The translations under genes and the position numbers were made by a program. The notes beneath the pieces were generated by a model, which did no database searches, was not told where the DNA came from, and worked only from the letters and a program-made list of their open reading frames with translations. From Streptomyces sp. PR69 (lineage in GTDB: Bacteria > Actinomycetota > Actinomycetes > Streptomycetales > Streptomycetaceae), in assembly GCF_026420845.1 (NCBI RefSeq), contig NZ_JAOWCB010000036.1, forward strand, positions 1-51,077: DNA of 51,077 nt, written 5' to 3'. This document shows, piece by piece, positions 19,580-26,509 of the stretch (position 1 is the stretch's first letter; each line of letters opens with the position of its first letter).

Positions 19580-19947
19580 CCACCACCGCTTCCGAGGACG
19601 CGCGGGACACCGGCGCCCCGCAGACCGCCCATCCCCCGCAGGACTCCCGCGTCCAGCAGGTCAGCGAACGGCTGATCCTGGTCGAGGCAGGCGGCAGGCG
19701 GCTGCTCACCGACGCCGTCTGCCCGCACCGCAAGGGTTGGATGCGCTACGGCCACCTGGATGCCGAGCGCATGCTGCTCCGCTGCCCGCTGCACCACTCG
19801 GCCTTCGACCTCTTGGGCGGCGGCCGCCGCGTCGCCGGACCGGCCTGCGACGTCCTGCGGATCGTCGCGGAGCTGCCGGCCGGGGCGCCCGTACCGCCGG
19901 AGGACGAACTGCGCCGCCTGGAGGGGCGACTCGATGCATTGGACTGA
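19576..19947 (+). CDS. Rieske [2Fe-2S] ferredoxin, redox partner of the diiron oxidase
   Basis: This small protein of 123 residues has the Rieske ligands CPH and CPLHH separated by 18 residues (CxH-x18-CxxH). About 35 hydrophilic residues precede the domain. There is no oxygenase alpha-subunit domain, so it is an electron carrier. The ATGA overlap with the diiron oxidase gene means that the two are translated together, and the natural reading is that it delivers electrons to that enzyme. No dedicated reductase is visible in the window. Confidence 0.88.
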   Translation: MTTTASEDARDTGAPQTAHPPQDSRVQQVSERLILVEAGGRRLLTDAVCPHRKGWMRYGHLDAERMLLRCPLHHSAFDLLGGGRRVAGPACDVLRIVAELPAGAPVPPEDELRRLEGRLDALD

Positions 19948-19981
19948 CCCCGGCTCCGCACCGGCGGACGGGCGGCGCGGG

Positions 19982-20965
19982 TCAGCCCGCGGGGGCGGCT
20001 CCGGGGGCCCCCGCGCCGTCCTGGCCGGCGAGTTCCGCGAGCAGGACCGCCCGGAGCTCCTCGTAGGTCGGCGCGAGCTCGCGCAGTCCGGCGACCACCG
20101 CCGCGTCGTCCAGCGTCACCAGCGGGTACTGGAGGCCGCCCAGGATCCGCGCCTGGCGGGTCAGGACCCCGGCCGAGCCGGCGAAGCCGATGCCCGCGAG
20201 GCAGGAGGCCGCGTCCGAGGTGCGCCGGGCACCGGCCCGGAGGGAGAACTTCTCCATCATCTGCCGGATGTCCGGGTCGAGCCCGTCCGCCACCTGCTCG
20301 GCCAGCCGTTCCAGGCCCGCGGCGCCGCCGAGCGATCCGGGCGGCAGGTCGGACCCGGCGGAGGTCTCGTGGGCGCGCAGCAGCTCCGCGGCCCGCGGCA
20401 GCGAGGCCCGTACGGCCTCGGCGGCCGTGGTCTCCCGGCTGCGGGTGAAGCCGGTCCGCATCACGAAGGGCCGGTCCACGTAGTCGATCTGCTCGGCCTG
20501 CCAGGCGGCGAGGAAGGCCGGTACCGGCAGCGTCGCCCACGGGTGGCCGTGCGGGTCGTGGAAGACCACGGTGTCCTTCTCGACGGCCACCACCAGGACG
20601 TAGTGGTCGGCTCCGACGGCCGTGCCGGAACCGGGCTGCTGGAGCAGCAGGCCCATCTCCAGCGGCCCCGCCAGTACCGGGCCCCGCTCCACCGCCCGGC
20701 GCAGCCGTTCCTCGGCCTCCTCCGGGCTCTCGCCGTCCGTGCGCAGGCACTCCCACCCGAGCAGCCCGAGGGCCGACTCCAGCCCGTTCTCCGGGTCCCA
20801 GCCGAAGGGGTCGAAGAACGGCAGCGCCCCGTCGATCAGCTGGAAGCCGAACGGTGACCCCGTCAGCACCTCCAGCACTGGCGTGCCGGGTGAACCCGGC
20901 CCCAGCGCCATGGCGAGCGAGTTGGAGAAGCAGTAGGGGCCGGAGCCGATGTAGGGGAACAACAC
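19982..20965 (-). CDS. BtrH-like acyltransferase/cysteine peptidase-fold protein
   Basis: This 327-residue protein has a papain/C39-like N-terminal domain of the BtrH_N type: GSGPYCFSNSLAM with Cys12 as nucleophile, ADHYVLVV with the His, and VVFHDPHG further on. A DUF4872-like helical C-terminal half follows. BtrH of butirosin moves an acyl chain from a carrier protein to an amine. Here it could release the NRPS-bound product onto an amine or trim it. The GTG start follows AGGTGATGAGG. It is on the opposite strand to most of the cluster, convergent with the Rieske gene (34 bases) and divergent from the nucleotidyltransferase. Confidence 0.7.
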   Translation of the reverse strand: MLFPYIGSGPYCFSNSLAMALGPGSPGTPVLEVLTGSPFGFQLIDGALPFFDPFGWDPENGLESALGLLGWECLRTDGESPEEAEERLRRAVERGPVLAGPLEMGLLLQQPGSGTAVGADHYVLVVAVEKDTVVFHDPHGHPWATLPVPAFLAAWQAEQIDYVDRPFVMRTGFTRSRETTAAEAVRASLPRAAELLRAHETSAGSDLPPGSLGGAAGLERLAEQVADGLDPDIRQMMEKFSLRAGARRTSDAASCLAGIGFAGSAGVLTRQARILGGLQYPLVTLDDAAVVAGLRELAPTYEELRAVLLAELAGQDGAGAPGAAPAG

Positions 20966-20983
20966 GACCTCATCACCTGGAAC

Positions 20984-21013
20984 TTGACAGCACGATCCCG
21001 CTCACCTTAGGCA
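20984..21013 (+). promoter_or_regulatory. Candidate sigma-70-type promoter for the nucleotidyltransferase gene
   Basis: A perfect -35 element TTGACA (20984-20989) is followed after 17 bases by TTAGGC (21007-21012), or after 18 by TAGGCA. It lies 61 bases before the ATG at 21074, in the gap between two divergent genes. The -35 is exact; the -10 is only a partial match. Confidence 0.45.
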
Positions 21014-21073
21014 CCGCGCCTGGCCCACACCACTCGGCTCACAGTGCACCACCTCCGCAGAAGGGACTTGATC

Positions 21074-21787
21074 ATGCACGCTTTCATCATGGCCGGTGGC
21101 AAGGGCATCCGGCTGCGGCCCTACACCACTGCGCTGCCGAAGCCCCTGGTCCCCATCGGCGACCAGCACGCGATCCTGGAGATCGTGATGCGGCAGCTGT
21201 CCGCGGCCGGTTTCACCCGGGTCACCCTTGCGATCGGACACCTGGGCCACATCATCCGCGCCTACGTGGGCGACGGCAGCCAATGGGGCCTGGAGGTCGA
21301 GTACGCGGTGGAGGACAGCCCGCTGGGCACGCTCGGCCCGCTGGTCATGATGCGCGACCGGTTGCCCGAGACCTTCCTGGTGATGAACGGCGACATCCTC
21401 ACCTCGCTGGACTACGCCGCAGTGCTCGAACGGCACCGCACTGGGGGAGCCCCACTGACCATCGCCACCCACAACCGGCAGGTGACCATCGACTTCGGCG
21501 TGCTCTCCACGGACGAGGGTCGCGTCACCGAGTTCCGGGAGAAACCGAGCCTGGCCTACCAGGTGTCCATGGGCGTGTACGGGCTGAGCCGCACGACCTT
21601 GGAGGGCTACCACCCGGGCCTTCCGCTGGGCTTCGACGAACTGGTCCTGGACCTGCTGAAGCAGGGCACGCCCCCGGCCACGTACGAGTTCGACGGCTAC
21701 TGGATGGACATCGGGCGCCCCGAGGACTACGACCGGGCGAACACGGAGTTCGTCACCCACCGCGACCTGCTGCTCGGCAGCGGCTGA
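21074..21787 (+). CDS. Sugar-1-phosphate nucleotidyltransferase
   Basis: This 237-residue enzyme of the RmlA/GlmU/mannose-1-phosphate guanylyltransferase fold begins HAFIMAGGKGIRLRPYT, followed by LPKPLVPIGD, the NGDIL metal site and a MDIGRPEDY end. It lacks a left-handed beta-helix domain. It would activate a hexose-1-phosphate as an NDP-sugar, the entry step for the dehydrogenase/SDR/aminotransferase cassette 14 kb away, which fits a single pathway split over the cluster. The ATG was chosen because AGAAGGGA lies about 8 bases upstream. It is the last recognisable cluster gene before the gene-poor gap. Confidence 0.88.
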   Translation: MHAFIMAGGKGIRLRPYTTALPKPLVPIGDQHAILEIVMRQLSAAGFTRVTLAIGHLGHIIRAYVGDGSQWGLEVEYAVEDSPLGTLGPLVMMRDRLPETFLVMNGDILTSLDYAAVLERHRTGGAPLTIATHNRQVTIDFGVLSTDEGRVTEFREKPSLAYQVSMGVYGLSRTTLEGYHPGLPLGFDELVLDLLKQGTPPATYEFDGYWMDIGRPEDYDRANTEFVTHRDLLLGSG

Positions 21788-22521
21788 GGACCACTGCCGG
21801 CCCGCCCAACCGCGCCGCGCCGCCCGAAGCAATTCCGGCGGCGCGGCGCCGTCGCACGCTCGTCTGGTGGCTGCGGGCCTGGAGGTCCCTCTGGGGGTCT
21901 GCGAGTGTGCGTCGGCAGTGCGCACGTAGCGCCCATGGCGCCCGTAATGCACATTGATCTTGAGTTCGATTTGCGCCATGTAAGCCGCTGACCTGTAGTT
22001 TTCTTTAACCTGTTCCGTGTGGACCTCTTTCTTGTGGCGCATCACGTGGAGTGGTGGCGATCTTGGAGCCGGCCGCAAAGGGCTCCTGGCCTGCGTTTGC
22101 CCCTGCATTTTATGCGCGGTATGGGCGTTACAGGCGATGTCTTGACGCTGAAATGACGCTCGTGACGCTCGTTCTGATGGCGTGTCGGGTGCGCCGGTGG
22201 GCTGGCTGGTCGGGCTGCTGGAGCAGTGTTGGCGAGCGAGGAGCTCTTCTTTTCGCCACCTCAGCGGCGGTCGTCCGCGCTGATAGCACGTCGTCAGACT
22301 GCGGGCTCGAGGGAAGTCAGTTCCTCAGAGCGTGGACGCCCGAAGTGCTTGCCGAGCTCTACCTTCGTGGCGTGGCCTGGCTGCCCGGAGGAGTCGGATG
22401 TTGGCCGTATCGCCCGTGAGGGGCCAGTTTGCCTAGTGCCGTGGGGATATTTCCACGGCACCGTACTTGCCCCTCGCTCGGCTTCCCTGGGCTCCCGTTC
22501 CCGGTGGTCGGCCAGATGTGA
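21788..22521. other. 734-base stretch without a recognised gene
   Basis: There is a local fall in G+C around 21950-22020 and several short open frames with ordinary shadow-like composition. One minus-strand frame starting at ATG 21979 (MAQIELKINVHYGRHGRYVR...) is conceivable as the start of a lost gene, but it has no clear ribosome site and I do not recognise it. A hairpin (GTGCCGTGG 22436-22444 with CCACGGCAC 22453-22461) near the right end could terminate the minus-strand operon that stops at 22522. I see nothing else that I can support. Confidence 0.5.
22436..22461 (-). terminator. Hairpin downstream of the AbiEii-like gene
   Basis: A perfect 9-base stem (GTGCCGTGG / CCACGGCAC) with an 8-base A+T-rich loop lies 60 bases past the minus-strand stop at 22522. 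No clear T-run follows it. Terminator function is inferred from its position. Confidence 0.4.
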
Positions 22522-23199
22522 TCAGTCGATGTCCGGATTATCCGACTCTTCGAGGAGTCGGGCCGCGAGGTCGTCGGCCCACTCCACGGCCCAGGCGCGA
22601 AGAGCGGTGATGGTGGCCTGGTCCAGGCCGTAGGCGGCGAAGGCTTCGTCGTCGGTCCACTCGGATCCGGCGAGGTTTGCCTGCAGGTCTTCGCGCTCGA
22701 AGCGGCCGCGGGCGTGGCGGCGGCCGAATTCTTCGAGATCGGCAGAGCTCCAGCGGCGCGAGGCTGCGAACACGTCGATCAGGTCACGGGGTGCTCCGCG
22801 GTCGGCGAGGGCGCGGACCTTGGTCCCGATCACGTCCTCCTCCGCGAGGACGGGCCCGTACGGGCTCTGGGCGACCGGCCGCCAGAAGATCTCCTTGAGG
22901 ATGTCGACCTCGCAGTCCTGCCCGGTGGCCGGGTCGGCCACGGTGAAGCGGGCGGACAGCGGGGCCGTCTCCAACGCGTGCACCTTCCAGCCGCGGGCTT
23001 CCAGGCCGGCGCGGAGCGTGGCCGCGATGTCGGCCATGGGCGCCGGGTTCTCGGTGGCGACATCGAGGTCCTGGCTGGGGCGGTTCACGAGGCGGTGCGC
23101 CCGCACGGCATACCCGCCAGTGAGGACCAGGGGATACGGGGAGCCGAGCGCGATCACATCCGCCAGGAGCCGCGCGTGCAGCTCCGGCATGTCCGTCAC
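22522..23199 (-). CDS. AbiEii-like nucleotidyltransferase
   Basis: This 225-residue protein has a minimal nucleotidyltransferase fold: LTGGYAVRAHRL followed by SQDLDVATE (the two catalytic acids) and a later Asp/Glu in DCEVDILKE. This is the layout of AbiEii/AbiGii toxin and MenA-like enzymes. It could be a toxin, a phage-defence protein or a housekeeping paralogue. The GTG at 23199 overlaps the stop of the upstream gene (GTGA), so the two form an operon like a two-component toxin-antitoxin pair. The partner, however, does not show an obvious helix-turn-helix of AbiEi type. Confidence 0.72.
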   Translation of the reverse strand: MTDMPELHARLLADVIALGSPYPLVLTGGYAVRAHRLVNRPSQDLDVATENPAPMADIAATLRAGLEARGWKVHALETAPLSARFTVADPATGQDCEVDILKEIFWRPVAQSPYGPVLAEEDVIGTKVRALADRGAPRDLIDVFAASRRWSSADLEEFGRRHARGRFEREDLQANLAGSEWTDDEAFAAYGLDQATITALRAWAVEWADDLAARLLEESDNPDID

Positions 23200-23597
23200 G
23201 CGGCTGCCTGGGTGCGGGAGGCGAGCTGAGGAAAGGCGTCCTCCCACACGGTGCGCACGGTGCGGCCGACGAGAGTGCGCAGCACCGGCCACAGCTGGAG
23301 GAGCAGGTCCTGGTTGAGGTAGCGGGGCAGGTCGTCGTGCAGGCCCTCATGCAGGACAGTGCGGTACAGGCCCATGCGCTGGCGCGGCTTGCCCAGGTCG
23401 TACGAGGTCATCCCGGACCAGGCCATGTGCAGCGGCAGCTCGACGACCCCCTGGGTCGGGCCGTGCAACTCGTCCAGCGACTCCGGCAGACGGCACCGGA
23501 ACTTCTCCCGGTACAGCGCGAGGTCCTCGGCGTCCGTGCCCGAGAGGTTCTTCGACGCGGGTGCGGGGTGGTGCGGGCTGGAGGGCATGCCTCCCAT
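23196..23597 (-). CDS. Hypothetical protein, partner of the AbiEii-like gene
   Basis: I do not recognise this protein of about 133 residues. It has a hydrophilic Pro-rich start (MPSSPHHPAPAS), then a compact domain with YREKFRCRLPESLDELHG, GLYRTVLHEGLHDDLPRYL and a leucine-rich QDLLLQLWPVLRTLVG segment. The frame stays open to 23792, but the extra N-terminal part encodes an IS110-transposase-like piece, so the true start is probably ATG 23597 or 23588. The sequence GGGAGG abuts the latter. The 4-base overlap with the downstream nucleotidyltransferase suggests a paired function, perhaps an antitoxin or accessory factor. Confidence 0.55.
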   Translation of the reverse strand: MGGMPSSPHHPAPASKNLSGTDAEDLALYREKFRCRLPESLDELHGPTQGVVELPLHMAWSGMTSYDLGKPRQRMGLYRTVLHEGLHDDLPRYLNQDLLLQLWPVLRTLVGRTVRTVWEDAFPQLASRTQAAA

Positions 23598-23699
23598 TAT
23601 GGCGGCAGCTTCCCGCTCGCCGAGCAGCTGGACGCGGCCGATCACCGGCCGATATCCACCGGCAGGAAAGCCGGAACGGTCCGCCGCCGCGGCAAACTC

Positions 23700-23795
23700 G
23701 TTGGCGCGGGCGTCTCTGGACATGCGGACGAGGGCAATGCGGTAGAGGGCTGAGTTGGCTCCGCGATTACCGCTGCGCGGGACGGCAACCAAGGC
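23700..23795 (-). pseudogene. IS110-family transposase remnant
   Basis: The minus-strand translation here reads VPRSGNRGANSALYRIALVRM and then SRDARAN. It matches the conserved GNRxANxALYxIALxRM...RT segment near the C-terminus of IS110/IS116-type transposases (pattern known to me from the family). The remainder of the transposase is absent on both sides. It is fused in frame to the unknown gene downstream. Confidence 0.5.
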
Positions 23796-23876
23796 CCAGA
23801 TCCGCGCCTTGGTTGCCGGCCAGCTCCGGCAAGCTCATGGGTCTGGCCGGCTACGGCAACCCCGACCGCTGCACCC

Positions 23877-24032
23877 TCGACTTCCTACCGCCCGCGCTGG
23901 CGGCTCGTCGAGAAGGAGCTGAGCGACGTCATCGTGACGGCCGCAGTGGCACTTGCCACCATCAGCCCGGACCCGGAGAAGGCGCTCGCCGGCCGTGTCC
24001 AGGGCCTGCTGGCGCGCCTCAGCCTCGACTGA
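23877..24032 (+). pseudogene. 3' remnant of a MazG-like pyrophosphohydrolase gene
   Basis: The frame ending at TGA 24030-24032 reads VEKELSDVIVTAAVALATI, then SPDPEKAL and a leucine-rich end. This matches the last helix of Streptomyces MazG-like family proteins, where an E-L-x-D-V pattern contributes metal ligands and an ALxTLxPD segment follows. The first helices and any start codon are missing, and the upstream frame is not homologous, so only the 3' end survives. Confidence 0.5.
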
Positions 24033-24054
24033 CCCGGGCCGGCCGCCACGCAGA

Positions 24055-24093
24055 AGGGCCCGCACAGCTGCTGCTGTGCGGGCCCTCCTTTCT
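24055..24093 (+). terminator. Strong rho-independent-type terminator
   Basis: A perfect 14-base stem (24055-24068 with 24073-24086; AGGGCCCGCACAGC and its complement) with a 4-base loop is followed by CCTTTCT. It sits 23 bases after the MazG-like remnant and probably ended that gene's transcript. Confidence 0.8.
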
Positions 24094-24233
24094 GCTCCCG
24101 ACTTTGCAGGTGCGCACTTCTGGCTGATCGTCTCCCAGTCTCCTGGGTGGGAGACGAGTGGGAGATGATCATGGCGTGGTGATGCAGTCAGGCGCTAGGA
24201 AATGCTAGATAGCGCTACCTGTGCGGCCCTGAT

Positions 24234-25106
24234 TCAGCCGCCGGATTCTCCGGCGTGCGGGCTGAGCACATCAGTTCCGACCAGGATGAACAGCACAAGT
24301 CCCAAGATGACTCGGTAGATCACAAACGGCATGAAGCTCTTCGTAGTGATGAACTTCATGAACCAGGCGATGACCGCGTAGCCGACCGCGAAGGCGATGA
24401 CCGTCGCGAAGATCGTCGGCCCCCACGACACATGCCCCTCTCCCACATCCTTCAGCTCGTACGCCCCCGAGGCCAGCACGGCCGGGATGGCCAGCAGGAA
24501 CGAGTAGCGGGCCGCCGCCTCGCGGGTGTAGCCCATCAGCAGGCCGCCGCTGATCGTGGCCCCGGAGCGGGAGACGCCCGGGACCAGCGCCATGGCCTGG
24601 CACATGCCGAAGATCAGGCCGTCCCGGATGCCCAGCTGCTGGAGCGTTTTGCGCTCCCGGACGGCGCGGTGCCGGCCGCCGGTCTCGTCGCGCGCGGCCA
24701 GCCGGTCGGCGATGCCAAGCACCAGACCCAGCACGATCAGGGTGGTGGCGATGAGCCGCAGATCGCGGAAGGGGCCCTCGATCGCGTCCTTGAGGGTGAG
24801 GCCCAGCACACCGATCGGAATGGAGCCGACGATCACCAGCCAGCCCATCTTGGCGTCGTGGTCGCTGCGCATCTCCTTGTCCGTCAGCGAGCGCGTCCAC
24901 GCCGACAGGATCCTGAGGATGTCCTTGCGGAAGTAGATCAGCACGGCCGTCTCCGTGCCGATCTGGGTGATCGCCGTGAAGGCCGCCCCCGGGTCCTCCC
25001 AGCCGGCGAAGGCCGCGGTGAGCCGCAGATGCGCGCTGGAGGAGATCGGCAGAAACTCGGTCAGCCCCTGGACGAGCCCGAGGATGAATGATTCGAACCA
25101 AGACAT
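24234..25106 (-). CDS. uppP: Undecaprenyl-diphosphate phosphatase
   Basis: This 290-residue integral membrane protein recycles undecaprenyl pyrophosphate, the lipid carrier of cell-wall synthesis. The family motifs are intact: LGLVQGLTEFLPISSSAH near the N-terminus with the catalytic Glu and Ser-His, and ALVPGVSRSGATI in the second repeat with the catalytic Arg. About seven or eight hydrophobic helices are visible. A charged loop of about 25 residues (DRLAARDETGGRHRAV) separates the two inverted halves. It is transcribed away from the TVP38-type gene on the same strand and ends 202 bases from the MazG remnant. Confidence 0.95.
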   Translation of the reverse strand: MSWFESFILGLVQGLTEFLPISSSAHLRLTAAFAGWEDPGAAFTAITQIGTETAVLIYFRKDILRILSAWTRSLTDKEMRSDHDAKMGWLVIVGSIPIGVLGLTLKDAIEGPFRDLRLIATTLIVLGLVLGIADRLAARDETGGRHRAVRERKTLQQLGIRDGLIFGMCQAMALVPGVSRSGATISGGLLMGYTREAAARYSFLLAIPAVLASGAYELKDVGEGHVSWGPTIFATVIAFAVGYAVIAWFMKFITTKSFMPFVIYRVILGLVLFILVGTDVLSPHAGESGG

Positions 25107-25164
25107 GGAAAACTAAGCCACCCAAGAGATGATCACGTATGACCGGCCGACGCGTGCTCCCGAT

Positions 25165-25189
25165 CTCCCGATCATGCGCCGATCGGGAG
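25165..25189. repeat. Inverted repeat upstream of uppP
   Basis: CTCCCGATC (25165-25173) pairs with GATCGGGAG (25181-25189) over a 7-base loop, about 60 bases before the uppP start on its upstream side. It could be an operator for uppP or the terminator of the preceding minus-strand gene. The remaining 135 bases to that gene show nothing distinct. Confidence 0.4.
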
Positions 25190-25325
25190 GCAGCGTAGCG
25201 TCCTTGGGTGACCGCCCCGCGCCAGCCCCCGCAAACGGGCCCGCACGGCCGCCGCTCCGCCGCCTTTCGAAGGCCGCCCGGCGTTCGGCTCGCCCGCCTC
25301 TCGGGCCCCGGCTCGGGCCCGCCGC

Positions 25326-26078
25326 TCAACGGCTGTGCAGTCGGTGGCGTTTGCGCCAGGCGACCACGGCCGCCGCGAGCCCCGTCAGCACGATGAACCC
25401 CATCGCGCACAGAAACGCCGGCGACGTCGGAGTGGTCGCCCGGCTGCCCGCGACCGCGTACGCGGCCGTGTTGGGGATGGAACCGAGGCCGGTCGCCAGC
25501 AGAAAAGGCGCATACCCCATGCGGGAGACGGCCGCGCAGTAGTTGGCCGCGGCGAACGGCACCCCCGGGAATAGCCGGATCGCCAGCATCGAGCGGAACC
25601 CATGGTGGCTCAACTGCCCGTCGGCGGCCGTCAGCCAGCGGCCTCGTACGAACGGCCGCAGCGCGTCCTGGCCGAGCACCCGGCCCAGGGTGAAGGCGAT
25701 CCCGGCGCCCAGCACCGTCCCTCCGAGCGCCGCGGCCAGCCCGAGCTGCGCGCCGAACAGCGCGCCCGCCGCGAGATTCAGCAGCGGGCGCGGCACGAAC
25801 GCGGCGGTGCACAGCCCGTACGCCACGGCGAACACCGCCGCCGCACCCGCGCCGCTCAGCTCCGGCGGCCACCCCGAGGCGAGCAGCCGCTGTGGCTCGT
25901 ACAGCAGCACGGCGACGCCCGCGCAGGCCAGCACCGCGACCAGCGTCGCCAGCCGCAACCAGGGGGAGGACAGCACGGTCCCGGCCGGCCGGACCGGCCC
26001 GGACGGCGCCTCGGACACGGCGGCGGGACACGGGTCCGGGGAGGGGTCGGGGAGCGTACCGGGGACGAGGAGCGGCAT
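25326..26078 (-). CDS. TVP38/TMEM64-family (VTT domain) membrane protein
   Basis: This 250-residue protein has a hydrophilic, Pro-rich N-terminus of about 35 residues followed by about six hydrophobic segments. The core motifs are FVPRPLLNLAAGALFG, then GRVLG, and FPGVPFAAANYCAAV. This is the VTT/SNARE-associated arrangement, with a re-entrant loop between the helices. The family is linked to lipid scrambling and polyprenyl-phosphate transport, which would fit its place beside uppP. The ATG at 26078 has a poor ribosome site, so a later start is possible. Confidence 0.75.
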   Translation of the reverse strand: MPLLVPGTLPDPSPDPCPAAVSEAPSGPVRPAGTVLSSPWLRLATLVAVLACAGVAVLLYEPQRLLASGWPPELSGAGAAAVFAVAYGLCTAAFVPRPLLNLAAGALFGAQLGLAAALGGTVLGAGIAFTLGRVLGQDALRPFVRGRWLTAADGQLSHHGFRSMLAIRLFPGVPFAAANYCAAVSRMGYAPFLLATGLGSIPNTAAYAVAGSRATTPTSPAFLCAMGFIVLTGLAAAVVAWRKRHRLHSR

Positions 26079-26509
26079 CCGGGGAGACTAACCGATGGCC
26101 TGATGTGATCGCCGTAATGTAGGCGTATGACCGCTGTGACCGCCCGGACGACGCCGCGTCCCGGGTGCCCGCCATCCCGGACAGCTCCCTCGCCGGCGTA
26201 GCACCCCGCCCCGCTCAACCGCCCCGCGCCGAGCGGAAAACCACTCGACGCCGCGGACGCCGTACGCCACCATCGTGACCATGTTCCGGCACGCCTTCAC
26301 CGCAGCGCCGTCCGCAGTCGCGGACGCGCCGAAGGCTGCCGTCGTCACCGCCCCGGCGCCCCTCGACGGCGCGCGAAGCTGACCCTTCCCGGACCGTCCG
26401 GAGGACCCCGCAGGGGAAGGGTCGGCAAGGCCCAGGGGTCCCCCTCCGCTCAGAGCGCTCTCCGCGCGGAGTTCACTTGTCGAGTTCCGGGAAGGAACTG
26501 CTTCCAGCC
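26079..26509 (+). promoter_or_regulatory. Long leader region of the EF-Tu paralogue, with hairpin
   Basis: This is a 431-base gap between a minus-strand membrane-protein gene and tuf3. A 10-base stem GACCCTTCCC (26381-26390) pairs with GGGAAGGGTC (26414-26423) around a loop that itself contains GGACC/GGTCC-like pairing. This may be an attenuator or a terminator. A 33-codon open frame from ATG 26281 (MFRHAFTAAPSAV...) ends just before this hairpin; it has no good ribosome site and I would not call it a gene. GGAAGGA at 26490-26496 is the tuf3 ribosome site. Confidence 0.4.

Larger units (their letters stand above)
23793..24233. other. Gene-debris region between the AbiEii operon and uppP
   Basis: This stretch contains no intact gene. 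It holds the end of the IS110-like scrap, a MazG-like gene remnant, a strong terminator and a run of small inverted repeats: CGTCTCCCA paired with TGGGAGACG around 24129-24155, and GCGCTA 24192-24197 with TAGCGC 24210-24215. These may be remnants of a mobile-element end. I found no tRNA or clear attachment core. Confidence 0.45.

Noticed and set aside
23827..23880. Short match GKLMGLAGYGNP resembling carbamoyltransferases (NodU/CmcH)
   Set aside because: Only about a dozen residues in a different frame from the MazG remnant, with nothing else of that family nearby; may be chance.
24120..24216. Possible tRNA or attachment site in the repeat-rich stretch before uppP
   Set aside because: The small inverted repeats do not form a cloverleaf and no duplicated core was seen elsewhere in the window.
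26281..26382. 33-codon open frame upstream of tuf3 as a leader peptide
   Set aside because: No ribosome site, no run of regulatory codons, ordinary Ala/Pro-rich composition.
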